From Chaenocephalus aceratus (lineage: Eukaryota; Chordata; Actinopteri; Perciformes; Channichthyidae), in contig CM043791.1 of assembly GCA_023974075.1 (NCBI GenBank), positions 25,223,642-25,287,641 on the forward strand: 64,000 bases of DNA, read 5' to 3'. Shown in pieces: positions 21,970 to 38,506 of this stretch. The position numbers were made by a program, and so were the translations under genes. The notes beneath the pieces were generated by a model. It searched no databases, had not been told where the DNA came from, and saw only the letters and a program-made list of their open reading frames with translations. Every line of letters begins with the position of its first letter. Within the stretch, counting starts at the first letter, position 1.

Positions 21970-23168
21970 CATATAGGTTCCACATGAAACATAAAACAAT
22001 AAAGGACATTATACATTTCATCCGTCCATCTCCAAGACAGACAGGCGAAAATGACTGGAGGTAAAAGCCCTTTCCTCTCCTCTCTCCTCTCTCCTTCTCC
22101 CCCTGCGCCCTCCTCTTCTGCGCCTCCCAACTTAATTTTTCATCACACTGTGGTTTCTGGAGGACCGGAGCTTTTTCTCCTCTCCACCGCCCTCAGCTGG
22201 TATATGACTAGATTGTGTCCCTCCTCCCCTTCCACCTGTCTCTCTCTCTTTCCTTACCTTTTTCAACATGGACCGCAATGATTTGCTGGTTACTTGACCA
22301 ACATGTATGTTCATATAATATTGACGGTAATTCAATTAATTAAACTATCAGCGATCAAACTATCTTTATTTATATACTTTAAAAACACATACACGAAAAC
22401 CTTCTCCCTCCAGCTTCTCAACTGTGAGGATTTGCTGTTTTATTACTTTTTTAATTGAATATCATGATAATAATATGTTTTGAATGTTTGCGTTATTTGC
22501 TTTAATCTGGTTTTTATTTCCACTAGTGAGTATCTTTAAACTATTTGATTCTTGTCAAGTGATGAAGTATGAACACATGAAGTTTTTAGCTATGGGGTCA
22601 GTACGTTATCCCTATATTTGCATTTCTATTTTACTGAGTTATGACTCTGACAAGAAGCAATGTGAATCCTGATGAAAATCCTTCAGTAGGGTGCCAAAAA
22701 AAACACATACATACAAAAACTGCTATGGTGAAACCTCTCATGTTACCCACTAGAGAGTACAAATTGAAGTGGCCTATAAGAAGCTCACAAAAACACACAC
22801 ACAAAATGTCGTTCCTGCAGGACAGCACTCTCAGACACTCTGAAACCAACACCTGCCACTAGAGAAAACACACACACACACACACACACGCACATAGTGA
22901 GCTCTCGCTGTGGCTGACAGGCACGCAATATTTTGTTAAAAACCAGTCATGTCGGGTAACAAGACAAGCGGCAGCCATTTGGGGAAACCTCAAGAATTTT
23001 TTATCTGAGCATGAAAAAGTCCATCCAGAACTGGATTCATCCATGTGTGTCGGAGGAGGACTGCCAACGCTGCTGGTTACAGTTAATGTAGAAGAAATGT
23101 GGTTGAGAGGGAGATAGTGATGGAGCCGGGTAAAAGTATATAATGGGAAGTCCACAGTGCACGTTCCC

Positions 23169-23206
<38 letters not shown>

Positions 23207-24488
23207 TCCATTTTAGAGAGAAAGAGATGAAGTTGTGAGTAGATGAGAGGCAGGAGGTAATGATTAGTGTCCAAGCTGCCCTTAGAAACTTCTGCCTCAG
23301 TTTAATGAATTCTTAAAGAGGGGAAAGGAGCTCGGGAGATGGTGAAAGGGCATCGGCTCATATTCTCTCCCTTTCTTTCTGTCCGTTTTTTGTCTCTTCT
23401 TTACTTGAAAGATTTCCATAAAGGGCAGGAGTTTCTGAAGAACAATGTCGAGATCACAACGGGGAGTCTCACTGATGGTTTCAGTCCTCCCTGGTCTCAT
23501 TCTGTGATTCTCCCCCGGTTCAGACCTATTTCTCTGCCCTAAATCCATAATTTTGTAAATGAAGCATCTGCTTGGGTGGTCCCAGCAGGCCCAAGTGCAT
23601 CAGGCTGACAGACACGCACACACATCCACAACCACACACATCATCACTCAAAAATGTTTTGCTAACAGTCCCAAATAATATGTAGCAAATAAAGTATCTA
23701 TATTTCTATACCATACAAAATGTACCAGTGTGTTTAATGTTGCAGAATATAATAGAGGGCTGTGGGATGTGTGCAAGAAATAGTATAATATAAAATGTGA
23801 GAACAGATGCTTAATATGCAGAGGCTATGAACCATGATAATATAAAGGTGGGTTGCTACGTCAACTACAACAAAGTAATTTTAAAGTTTGGATTAAAGAT
23901 TAAACAACACACCTGAAGCTTTAAGAAATAATGTTTAGCCGGAGATATTGCAGGGATAAGCCAACAAGGAGTTGTCAATATTAATCCACAAAATGTCCCA
24001 TCAGTTATCATGACGTCAGTGTTTCTATTCATTCATGGTGTATTCATGGCTCTGGGGGAAGTGAACATGATTAAAGCAGGTAGCTTTAGTGTAATCACTA
24101 TCTATGCTACTGTGTTTTAAAACAAAAAAATAACCACATCATTTAAAAAGGATCTCCATAAATATTAGTCGCTATAGCTTTACAACCAAGCAATAATGTG
24201 AGTAATTCAGGGAGTTAGATCCTTGTTACTGCGTGTGCATGGACGCTCACACATTAATTAGGCCTATACATTTGTTTTGCTACATTTCTTAATAAATAAA
24301 TCCAACAAACAGAATAAAGCAGAGAATCTCATGCATTACACCTCACCCCTTGCCTTTTGTTTGTCTCTCCTCCCCAGATCACCCCTGAGTGTTTTCCTAT
24401 TTCACCTCGCAGCCTGGTGCACATAACTTATGCATGCTGTTCTCATACAGGATGCCATGATTTGGTGTGTGCCTCTGAGTATGTGCAA

Positions 24489-24489
<1 letters not shown>
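21970..24489. other. Intergenic DNA, no gene seen
   Basis: AT-rich DNA with a pyrimidine-rich part at about 22070-22260, a short CA run at 22870-22890 and the TTG array at 23169-23204. No exon is recognised. Confidence 0.5.
23169..23204. repeat. (TTG)n trinucleotide repeat
   Basis: About 12 uninterrupted TTG units. Confidence 0.95.

Positions 24490-24551
<62 letters not shown>
24490..24551. repeat. (TG)n microsatellite
   Basis: About 31 perfect TG units. Confidence 0.95.
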
Positions 24552-24555
<4 letters not shown>

Positions 24556-24672
24556 AGCCAGCAGCCATAGATAGCAGCAGAGCAATAATGGTGTATAACT
24601 CATCCTAATGATGCAACAGTGAAGCAGCAGGTAAGGTCAACCCCAGAGACAGTGTTGGAAGGTGAACTACCT

Positions 24673-24673
<1 letters not shown>

Positions 24674-24718
<45 letters not shown>
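24674..24718. repeat. (CA)n microsatellite
   Basis: About 22 units, 122 bp after the TG array and inverted to it. Confidence 0.95.
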
Positions 24719-24719
<1 letters not shown>

Positions 24720-25086
24720 GACAGACTCATGAATCAATCAATCCCAGACAAACACACCTCCAAGCCCATAAACATGTACCCTGCCAATCTCTATATCACT
24801 CCCCATTCACTTTCTCCCATATTTGCCTGCGACCTATTTTTATTTATTTTGCCTGTCCTTTTTCTACTCTTCATTTCTCCATCCCTGCTCGTTTCTTCCG
24901 CCCACCCTCCATCCCTCCTTTTGTCCTCCCTCCTAACCCTCACTCCCTCCCTCTTCCTCTGTCCCATGGTGATATTGTTGGAGGTCAGTTGACGCCCTGA
25001 GGAAGAGGCTTTAATGAATAGATCCATGATCACTGGCTGTAATTACAGTGTCAAATGAACTGTTAGCTGTCCAGTATGTGCAGGAT

Positions 25087-25088
<2 letters not shown>

Positions 25089-25160
<72 letters not shown>
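25089..25160. repeat. (TG)n microsatellite
   Basis: About 36 perfect TG units. Confidence 0.95.
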
Positions 25161-25163
<3 letters not shown>

Positions 25164-25526
25164 GTTCTTTCCTAATGTGGTAGTCAGCTTCCCACAGAAG
25201 CAGTTGCCATCTCAGCATACACTCTAGCAAATGGGCTCCAGTTACACACACGCAATATGTACCATTCATTATAGTGTGAAGTAACTAAAAGAAAAGTAGC
25301 ACGTCCAATTTGAATATGTATAACTGTGTGAGTTTATGTTTGTGATCAAGGAGCCTGGTGCTTTCGTGTTAAACCTCACTATATAACCTCTGTACATGCT
25401 TATACAGTAGAAGAAGGGTTAGTTTCTAAACATTACAATTTAAAAATGTCCTGTCATAGCAGATTCAACTGGGCAGGACCTTGTTTACACTGCCAGTGCC
25501 ACTGCCATTGCAGATGTGGACTTTTG

Positions 25527-25560
25527 ACACACACACACACACACACACACCCACACACAC
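25527..25560. repeat. (CA)n microsatellite
   Basis: About 16 units with one extra C. Confidence 0.93.
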
Positions 25561-26447
25561 TCCCATCTCAAGTTATTGCCAACAAATCAGGATGAGCTAT
25601 TGACTTCGACACACATCCCTCCACCACATGATAATGGAAAGCCACCGGGGCAGCAGATCAGCAGCTGGGCTGGCAAGAACCAGAGGCAGACAGACGGACT
25701 GAGAGGGAGTTTAGTTTTTCTGGTGGGGGAAATGATGTCTCATTTTGTTTTCTGTCTCACTCATAGAGAGGAACTAGAAAATATGCTTTTGAAACTGGTC
25801 CAAATTACTCTCAAGTATTGTAAAATTATAATGTGTTTGCATAAGTCAAAGCTTAGGTCTTAGACTGATGTAGGCTTTCATTCACAGAGAGGCTCTTTCC
25901 AAAAGCCGCAGTAACTGATTTTTGTTGGCCACTTTAAAGTAGAAACTTTAACAAAGCAATGACATATCAATTATGTTCTACCCTTTGAAGATGATTGCAA
26001 ACAAGTGCTTCTTTAAACATCATGAGTTATGGAGCAACATAATGACCAATTTGTAGAAATAGTTAATCAATAAACCTTAAATTATTAGCAAACCGTTTCA
26101 CATTGTTACATTGTTTTCATGAAAATATTAATTGTAAAAACTCTGCTTCCGGCTAACAAATGTTGCATAAGACACAGAAATAAGCTGGTATAGAGTGAGA
26201 ATGGTTCTTCATCACAGTTTTAATATATATTTTTTCTACATCCTGTTTATCTGTGCAGACATGTTCCTGTACTGTCACTGTAGGTTGAGTAAATCATTTA
26301 TACTCTCGCACATATGAGCCTGCAACACACACACACTCTGTGTGTGTATCGACGTGTGACATGCACAACAATAAAACATTTACATTGCAGAGGCAAGGCA
26401 CATAATCAAGTCAGAGCTGCAGAGGAAACAGGGAAACACATTGACTG

Positions 26448-26449
<2 letters not shown>
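25561..26449. other. Intergenic DNA, no gene seen
   Basis: Unique AT-rich DNA; no recognisable feature. Confidence 0.5.
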
Positions 26450-26546
<97 letters not shown>

Positions 26547-26579
26547 TTTGAGTCTGTGTGACAGTGTATGCATCTGTAT

Positions 26580-26668
<89 letters not shown>

Positions 26669-26747
26669 TTTGAGTCTGTGTGACAGTGTATGCATCTGTG
26701 TGTGTGTGCGCGCGTGCGTGCGTGCGTGCGTGCGTGCGTGTGCGTGC
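26450..26747. repeat. Duplicated (TG)n block with (GCGT)n end
   Basis: Two long TG arrays (26450-26545 and 26582-26667), each followed by the same 33-bp non-repetitive segment (TCTTTGAGTCTG...GCATCTGT at 26545-26577 and 26667-26699). This gives a 122-bp period. The second copy runs into a GCGT array at 26708-26747. Confidence 0.92.
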
Positions 26748-26920
26748 ATATGTTGTGTGTGTCAGAAAGAAAGACTGACAAAGAGACTGTGTGTGTGTGT
26801 GTCTAGTTGGTATTCCAGGGTGGCTTGTTGTGAGTGTGGTTTTCCACAATTCTTATCAGAGTTGTGATCACAGAAAGCTGGTCTCCTCAAATGGAACACA
26901 TCCCTATCTCACACTATCAG

Positions 26921-28155
<1,235 letters not shown>

Positions 28156-28157
28156 TA

Positions 28158-28361
28158 CAGTGGGGCAAAAAAGTATTTAGTCAGCCACCAATTGTGCAAG
28201 TTCTCCCACTTAAAAAGATGAGAGAGGCCTGTAATTTCCATCCTAGGTATACCTCAACTATGAGAGACAAAATGAGAAGAAGAAAAAAATCCAGAAAATC
28301 ACATTGTCTGATTTTTAAAGAATTTATTTGCAAATTAAGGTGGAAAATAAGTATTTGGTCA
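28158..28361 (+). repeat. Left IR/DR of Tc1 element
   Basis: Starts CAGTGGGGCAAAAAAG after a TA target and ends near an inner AAGTATTTGGTCA motif. It is inverted relative to 29563-29761. The outer ~120 bp are nearly identical to the right end and the inner part has diverged more. Confidence 0.88.
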
Positions 28362-28377
28362 ATAACAAAAGTTAATC

Positions 28378-29395
28378 TCAATACTTTGTTATATACCCTT
28401 TGTTGGCAATGACAGAGGTCAAACGTTTTCTGTAAGTCTTCACAAGGTTTTCACACACTGTTGCTGGTATTTTGGCCCATTCCTCCATGCAGATCTCCTC
28501 TAGAGCAGTGATGTTTTGGGGCTGTCGCTGGGCAACACGGACTTTCAACTCACTCCAAAGATTTTCTATGGGGTTGAGATCTGGAGACTGGCTAGGCCAC
28601 TCCAGGACCTTGAAATGCTTCTTATGAAGCCACTCCTTCGTTGCCCAGGCGGTGTGTTTGGGATCATTGTCATGCTGAAAGACCCAGCTTCAGTCTTTAA
28701 TGCCCTTGCTGATGGAAAGAGGTCGTCACTCAAAATCTCACGATACATGGCCCCATTCATTCTTTCCTTTACACGGATCAGTCGTCCTGGTCCCTTTGCA
28801 GAAAAACAGCCCCAACGCATGATGTTTCCACCCCCATGTTTCACAGTAGGTATGGTGTTCTTTGGATGCAACTCAGCATTCTTTCTCCTCCAAACACGTC
28901 TTGTTGAGTTTTTACCAAAAAGTTCTATTTTGGTTTCATCTGACCATATGACATTCTCCCAATCCTCTTCTGGATCATCTAAATGCTCTCTAGCAAACTT
29001 CAGACGGGCCTGGACATGTACTGGCTTAAGCAGGGGACACATCTGGCACTGCAGGATTTGAGTCCCTGGCGGCGTAGTGTGTTACTGATGGTAGCCTTTG
29101 TTACTTTGGTCCCAGCTCTCTGCAGGTCATTGACTAGGTCCCCCCGTGTGGTTCTGGGATTTTTGCTCACTGTTCTTGTGATCATTTTGACCCCACGGGG
29201 TGAGATCTTGCGTGGAGCCCCAGATCGAGGGAGATTATCAGTGGGCTTGTATGTCTTCCATTTTCTAATAATTGCTCCCACAGTTGATTTCTTCACACCA
29301 AGCTGCTTACCTATTGCAGATGCAGTCTTCCCAGCCTGGTGCAGGTCTACCATTTTGTTTCTGGTGTCCTTTGACAGCTCTTTGGTCTTGGCCAT
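28378..29395 (-). pseudogene. Tc1 transposase, two frameshifts
   Basis: Encoded a ~340-residue DDE transposase that cuts and pastes the element at TA. The start is the ATG at 29395 ([19 protein letters not shown]), opening a paired-like helix-turn-helix region, with [14 protein letters not shown] next and the GRPR-like [10 protein letters not shown] segment after it. A one-base loss near 29030 moves the frame; the middle part carries [13 protein letters not shown] (first catalytic Asp) and [16 protein letters not shown] second shift near 28690 precedes [10 protein letters not shown] (second Asp) and [11 protein letters not shown] (catalytic Glu), and the protein ends GYITKY with TGA at 28380-28378. 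All three catalytic residues survive, but in three frames. Confidence 0.92.
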
Positions 29396-29562
29396 AGTGG
29401 AGTTTGGAGTGTGACTGTTTGAGGTTGTGGACAGGTGTCTTTTATAGTGATAACGAGTTCAAACAGGTGCCATTAATACAGTTAACGAGTGGAGGACAGA
29501 GGAGGCTCTTAAAGAAGAAGTTACAGGTCTGTGAGAGCCAGAAATCTTGTTTGTTTGTAGGT

Positions 29563-29761
29563 GACCAAATACTTATTTTACCGAGGAATTTACCAATTAA
29601 TTCATTAAAATTCCTACAATGTGATTTCCTGGATTATTTTCCCCCATTCTGTCTCTCATAGTTGAAGTGTACCTAGGATGGAAATTACAGGCCTCTCTCA
29701 TCTTTTTAAGTGGGAGAACTTGCACAATTGGTGGCTGACTAAACGCTTTTTTGCCCCACTG
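29563..29761 (-). repeat. Right IR/DR of Tc1 element
   Basis: Inverted copy of the left end; the outermost bases read CAGTGGGGCAAAAAAG inward on the minus strand. The inner direct-repeat motif is at about 29563-29578. Confidence 0.88.
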
Positions 29762-29763
29762 TA

Positions 29764-31051
29764 TACTGTAATAGGACACTAATGAGATCCCCTCTTTGCC
29801 TTCACTCACATACACACACACACCTATGATCTGGAGTAATCTTCAGTCACTGAATACATTAGCAAACACCAGTTTGACACCTCTTGTAAGTGACTGAGCT
29901 GTCACCTCTGCATCTGCAAATTGGATGAACAAATAAATCTATAATTCTCAAACATCACAGGCTATTTTTTGCTAATCCCCAGATTCGTAATGTCTTCATG
30001 TTATTCGGCTTCACGCTTCACACGAACAACCCCTCGTATTCAAATATTTGTTTTCACATCCTTTTAATCAAATTTGCATGGATAGATTTAAAGAATGTTT
30101 AAAGCATCGAGTCTCTCGCCTTTTGATAGCTCGGCAATCCATTTGAAGACAGAGAGACACACTTGCGTCCTAATTTAACGTTGTATTGTTGTGATGTGTG
30201 TGGTAATTCAAGCAACTAGTTATTTCTCAGCTTTTGTTGCTGGTCACAGTTGTGTTGTGCGTGCTTCATCAAAGACTTACAGCTGTGAGCCTCAGTGTGA
30301 AGGCAGACTTCAAACACTTCATTTTGAGTCAGTCATGTAAGCTGTTTTACTAGGAGGCGGAAGACGATGAATTGTTCAAGCCGGGTTAAAAAACCTTTGA
30401 AAATTATCTGGTGCATGCAGATGCTTGTTACAGAAATAGAGAATCTATAGAACAATAAATGAAAATAGAGAATGGATCACCATGGCTGATAACAGTCGGC
30501 TAACAAAAAGTCAAAACTGATGTTATTCATCTTCAGTTCAGTGAATCCCAAACACAGGTATTCTGAGGAAACATAAAAAGAGAGTATGAATGTAACCTTT
30601 AACCACATGCTGTTCAGCCAGCAGGTGGATAGCACCATACAGGACTTAGACTACTAGCACAATGGAAAGTTACACAAATATGAACATGTCAGAGTAAAGT
30701 GAAACGTTAGAAAATAAAAAAAACATTGAAAAACATTCCAAGCAGTATTGCAGCCTCAGTACAAATCCCTGAAATCTTGACATCCAATATTTTTGTTAAG
30801 TATTACCTAGAATCACATTGTGATCTTGCATTCTGTATTAAAGTAGTGGTGAGGTGACATGAGACAAGCACATCAAGCCAATAAATTAAAATATGTGTTT
30901 TGTAATACAGTAAATAAAAGTCAAAACATTTAAGCATTGTTAAAAACTGGGACTTAATTCATTACAAATACTTATCATTATCTATTAAAACCAATATTTT
31001 CCAAGCTGCCACCATCAAAATGCAACAAAATCTACCTTAAATGTCAAAAAC
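29764..31051. other. Intergenic DNA, no gene seen
   Basis: Unique AT-rich sequence; no exon or repeat recognised. Confidence 0.5.
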
Positions 31052-31255
31052 TTAAAGGGGACCTATTATGTAAAATGCACTTTTTGATGTCATTTATACA
31101 TAAATATGTGTCCCCGGTGTGTCAGGGAACGCAAATAGTGTCAGAAAATTAAACCCTCTCTCTTTTCTTCCGTACCCACATCTCCATTGGCGACATCCGG
31201 CACACGTGACACGTCCAATATATTTGTCAAATATATCATAATAGGTCCACTTTAA
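31052..31255. mobile_element. piggyBac-like MITE (204 bp)
   Basis: Begins TTAAAGGGGACCTATTATG and ends with its inverted copy carrying one mismatch (CATAATAGGTCCACTTTAA). TTAA stands at each end, the target used by piggyBac transposases. There is no coding capacity. The sequence type is a familiar abundant fish repeat; the superfamily assignment rests on the TTAA ends. Confidence 0.72.
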
Positions 31256-31983
31256 TATAAAAGTTGTTATGGACTGGAGTTGAATGTTAATGTAAAATGT
31301 GAAGAATATGAAAAATAGAGGATCCAGTCACTGAAATAAATTAACTTTTAGAAACTCTGTGATACTTACAGAAAATGTAATGAAATGTAGTACCCAGGAC
31401 AAACAATGGTGATCAGTGATTGGAAGCTAGGTCTGCACATTCACACCATTCACATACTGTATATGTGGGACTCACTGAACATAGTCAGTCAGGACAGTGA
31501 CAGCCTTATTTATGCATATGTACTAAGAAGTAATTAGGTACATGTGCAGAACCAGTTCCCTCAGAAACAAAAATATAACATTTGAGGGAAATAATTTTGC
31601 ATTTTAAGGATCCAAAATTGTCCCTTTGTTTTATAATAGGCAAACTCCTCCCCAAAAGCAAGGTGGTTGTTTTGATGGATAAAGAGAATTACTGTTTTTT
31701 TCCTATAACACCATATGTGTTGTGTTTGTGCCCAAGGACCCAAGTTAGACACCAGACACCTTAAGTAATTCCCTGTGGTGCTAATAAATGATAGTGTTGC
31801 ATTAGCCCCCTCACTGATTTTTACTATCTAGCAGCTGTAGTTAGCTGTAGGGTGCTATCTCTCAGACAAGGCTACATCAAAAACAACAGCGGACAAACAA
31901 TTAAGTGGTCACAGAGGTATACGATTAACAAAAGCCATCTGTTAAAATTGCTGTTGGAATTACACAGCTTAAGAGCATTTGTG

Positions 31984-31985
<2 letters not shown>
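31256..31985. other. Intergenic DNA, no gene seen
   Basis: Nothing recognisable before the TG array. Confidence 0.5.
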
Positions 31986-32061
<76 letters not shown>

Positions 32062-32089
32062 GCGTGTGCGTGCGTGCGTGCGTGCGTGC

Positions 32090-32122
<33 letters not shown>
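31986..32122. repeat. (TG)n-(TGCG)n-(TG)n compound microsatellite
   Basis: About 35 TG units, a GCGT-rich middle (32056-32096) and a second TG run. Confidence 0.95.
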
Positions 32123-32186
32123 GTCCGTAATCTAACTTGGTTTCTGTTGAGCTTCTTCAGAATAACACATCCAAACAAACACTATG

Positions 32187-32188
<2 letters not shown>

Positions 32189-32216
<28 letters not shown>
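32189..32216. repeat. (CA)n microsatellite
   Basis: About 14 units, 66 bp after the TG array and inverted to it. Confidence 0.93.
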
Positions 32217-32217
<1 letters not shown>

Positions 32218-32328
32218 TCTCACCACCTGATTAGGCCTGATTAAAGCTTGCTGTCTTCTGGGTGTGACAGAAATTTAGATGTATAGCACGGCCCACGCTG
32301 TCCCATCAGCGGCAAAACCACTTCTGCA

Positions 32329-32329
<1 letters not shown>

Positions 32330-32371
<42 letters not shown>

Positions 32372-32386
32372 ACACACACACACACA
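32330..32386. repeat. (CA)n microsatellite
   Basis: About 28 units with one T interruption. Confidence 0.93.
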
Positions 32387-35736
<3,350 letters not shown>

Positions 35737-35826
35737 TCATGCTGTGTTTCTTTAATGAGCTCACTTTACACACTTCGTTAATTGGCTGGCACAGCGAAGG
35801 ACTGTCCAAGATCTACAGGCCAGTCT

Positions 35827-35829
<3 letters not shown>

Positions 35830-35888
<59 letters not shown>

Positions 35889-35895
35889 ACATACA
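35830..35895. repeat. (CA)n microsatellite
   Basis: About 27 perfect units, then imperfect CATACA. It lies 94 bp after the TG array, inverted. Confidence 0.94.
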
Positions 35896-36533
35896 TCTAC
35901 ATTTCACTGTGCTTATTTATTCATGTGTTAGTTAGTTTGTTCCACAAGGTTCACTTGCAGGCTGCGGTTGTAATTGCCACTATATTCTCTGCATTGATTT
36001 CCACTCGGACCTCAAAGCTCTGTGCCATGCGTGAGCACACACACACACTTATGCAAACATAATTGTCGACTCCCAGTGCAAATCTCCCTCCACAGAAAAC
36101 AAAGCAGCTGCAAATTGTATTCTCACTTAATTTATCCCTCCATTTATCCATTTACGTGCATCTTCCTAGCATTTTGTGGGAACAAAGAGACAGGTGAGAC
36201 AGCAAAAACTGCAGCAATTCTAATTAAAGTTTCTGGGAGGGGGAGAGAGCCGAGCTTGCTTTTAGCACACCCCTCATCTCACTGGCTGTAAAAATAGCAT
36301 CAACTCCACATTCCCAGGCAATGTTCTGTCTGCTTGCAGCTCAGGGCTTGTTTCTGGTGAGCAATAGAAGAAACAGTGGAGAGATTTTGCTGTTGCTGCA
36401 CAGCAAATACTGAGCAGCAAGACTTGATCCACACAGGCATTCTGTTCAAGCCGGATGTGATAGTGCAATCGGACTGAACTGTGTATGTGTGTGTGTGAGA
36501 GAGCCATGGTTAACATGATTACAGACAGGAATG
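35896..36533. other. Unique intergenic DNA, no gene seen
   Basis: No exon or repeat recognised; somewhat less AT-rich than the surroundings. Confidence 0.5.
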
Positions 36534-36658
<125 letters not shown>

Positions 36659-36843
36659 GGGTTTTTCGGCAGACAGGACAGGAGCCTGCTGGGAGAGATA
36701 ACTGCTCAAGTCTGTCCTCTCCTTCTCACTCACACCCTTCTGCTCAGACCTCTAAAAGCTTCCCCCTTAGGCTTACTCTGTGCGCACTCACCCACAAACA
36801 GGATCCTCATATCAACCCTATCCCAAACTCCCATTCCAGTCTT

Positions 36844-37042
36844 TTTACATTACATGTAATTTGTTAGACGCTTTTATCCAAAGCGACTTACATACATTCA
36901 GTACTGTGGACAATCCCCACAGGAGCAATTGTGGGTGAAGTGTCTTGCCCAGGGACACAACGACATGCTGACTGCAGTGGGACTCAAACTTGCTATCACC
37001 TGATTCGAAGTCCAGCACACTATCCACTGAGCCACAGCCTCC
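36844..37042 (-). mobile_element. tRNA-derived SINE with L2-like tail
   Basis: A 199-bp element flanked by the 8-bp duplication CCAGTCTT (36836-36843 and 37043-37050). Read on the minus strand, the head is tRNA-like, with a box A (TGGCTCAGTGG) and a box B (AAGTTTGAGTCCC) suited to Pol III transcription. A body follows, then a tail containing AAGTCGCTTTGGATAAAAGC. That tail is also found at the 3' end of the L2 LINE at 40201-40340, suggesting mobilisation by L2 enzymes. The layout fits V-SINE-type fish SINEs; the family name is tentative. Confidence 0.82.
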
Positions 37043-37050
37043 CCAGTCTT

Positions 37051-38163
37051 CACAGTTTATCCAAGTCCATAGCATCTGTGGTAGATTTGCAAGGGGTGGA
37101 CATGGAGAGACAAGACAAAGTGGGATGGACAACAAGTGCATTAGCACAGTGATGTCCAGCAGGGTTATCATCTATTAATGCGGTGCAAGTTCACACATGC
37201 ATGCACTTATACTCACATATACACACACACTCGCAAACCTACAGCCACAGAGTGAGAAAGACAGTTTGAGAGGGGTCGTTTAATAGGATGCTTTAAAGTC
37301 CATATTGAATTAGGGTGGCACAAGGAGACCCTAAGTCCCCCTAAAATCCATTAAAAAGTGAAAGCACACAATGCTTTCTTTACAAATCGCCATCTTTTGT
37401 TTATCCTCCATGTCCTCAATCTCAAGCAAACCTTTTTGTTTTTCCAGCAGCTGTTCTTCCTCTGCAGCGACCTGTTGCCCTCCCCTTTCCTCTTGCTCCC
37501 CATGAACAAACAACTCCAGGCCAGATAGATTTTCCTACACCATGCCTCATTGTATTATCTCCTCTTTAACAACACCTTTGAGGGTTAGAAGGACCCGACT
37601 ATGTCAAGGTGACTCTTAAGATCAACATCGCCTCACGCTGTGAAGTCTCAGTGAATCCATTTGTCCATAAAACAGTGTTACCTCTGCCTCACACAGCACA
37701 GGGAGGCACAGTCAGCATTGTGTTGAGGGGGTCAAAAGTTTGCGTAGTGATAAAAGTCAAAGCGAGAAATGATTGTGATCTGATGAATTCATGTCATGCA
37801 CCGAGTGGGTTAAAGAGGCCACTGTTAACGTGTGTGTTTCCTGGTGTGTGTTGCTGCGGCACCACGGACAGCTCCCTCTCTGAGTCCTGACGCATTGGTC
37901 AGCACCACAGAAAGCTCCTCACTGCATTAGATGCAGGCTCGATGACACAGGAAAGCAATACTCAGAAAGGGGGCCGGGGGCCTTTAGGGGTCTCATTAGT
38001 GCAGTCAGGGGTATGCTGATTGTGCAGAGTATTCCCACCTCTAAGCAGACACACTCAAAGCTTCGTCTTACTCTAATTTCTGCAGCGTGCATCATGGATG
38101 CTTGAATATTGCATCACCTGGCAAAACGTGATGAGATTGAACCAAGGCGATGTTTAAGTTTAA
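37051..38163. other. Intergenic DNA, no gene seen
   Basis: Unique DNA between the SINE and the hAT-like element; no exon recognised. Confidence 0.5.
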
Positions 38164-38171
38164 GTCTCATA

Positions 38172-38498
38172 TAGGGCTGCTCGATTATGGCAAAAATCAT
38201 AATCTCGATTATTTGGGTCAATAATTGTAATTGCGATTATTAAATGCGATTATTCATTGACTTTGAAAACATCCATTTATTGGAGAAAAAAAATGTGAAC
38301 AGTATGTTTGTAACAGCTGATTACCCTGAACTTTAAGTATAATTCAACTGAAAAACCAAAAAAAAAAAAATATATAAAAAAAAAAAAAAAGTAATAATAA
38401 TAATATAATCATCGTTTTATTTCTATTACATTGTTTTCGTAATCGTTGCAAGCCATAATCGTAATCACGATTAAAATGCGATTAATTGAGCAGCCCTA
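38172..38498. mobile_element. hAT-like MITE (327 bp)
   Basis: The ends are inverted: TAGGGCTGCTCGATTA at the left and, read inward from the right, TAGGGCTGCTCAATTA. The flanks are GTCTCATA (38164-38171) and GTCTCGTA (38499-38506), an 8-bp duplication with one mismatch, typical of hAT elements. The interior is AT-rich, repeats ATAATC/GATTAT motifs inward from both ends and has A-runs at 38353-38391. No ORF is present, so it depends on a transposase from elsewhere. Confidence 0.82.
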
Positions 38499-38506
38499 GT
38501 CTCGTA

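Larger units (their letters stand above)
28158..29761 (-). mobile_element. Full-length Tc1-like DNA transposon
   Basis: A 1,604-bp element with TA at both flanks (28156-28157 and 29762-29763), the duplicated target of Tc1/mariner elements. Its ends are long inverted repeats of about 200 bp with an outer CAGTGGGGCAAAAAAG and an inner AAGTATTTGGTCA motif, i.e. IR/DR architecture. A single transposase gene lies between them on the minus strand, inactivated by frameshifts. The termini are well kept, so it could still be moved in trans by an active relative. Confidence 0.93.

Noticed and set aside
28516..29414. Plus-strand open frames of 181 and 143 codons over the Tc1 element
   Set aside because: They are antisense to the recognisable transposase and carry no motif.
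36970..37042. tRNA gene on the minus strand
   Set aside because: Box A and box B are present, but a SINE body and tail follow, a target duplication encloses the unit and the cloverleaf is not complete.
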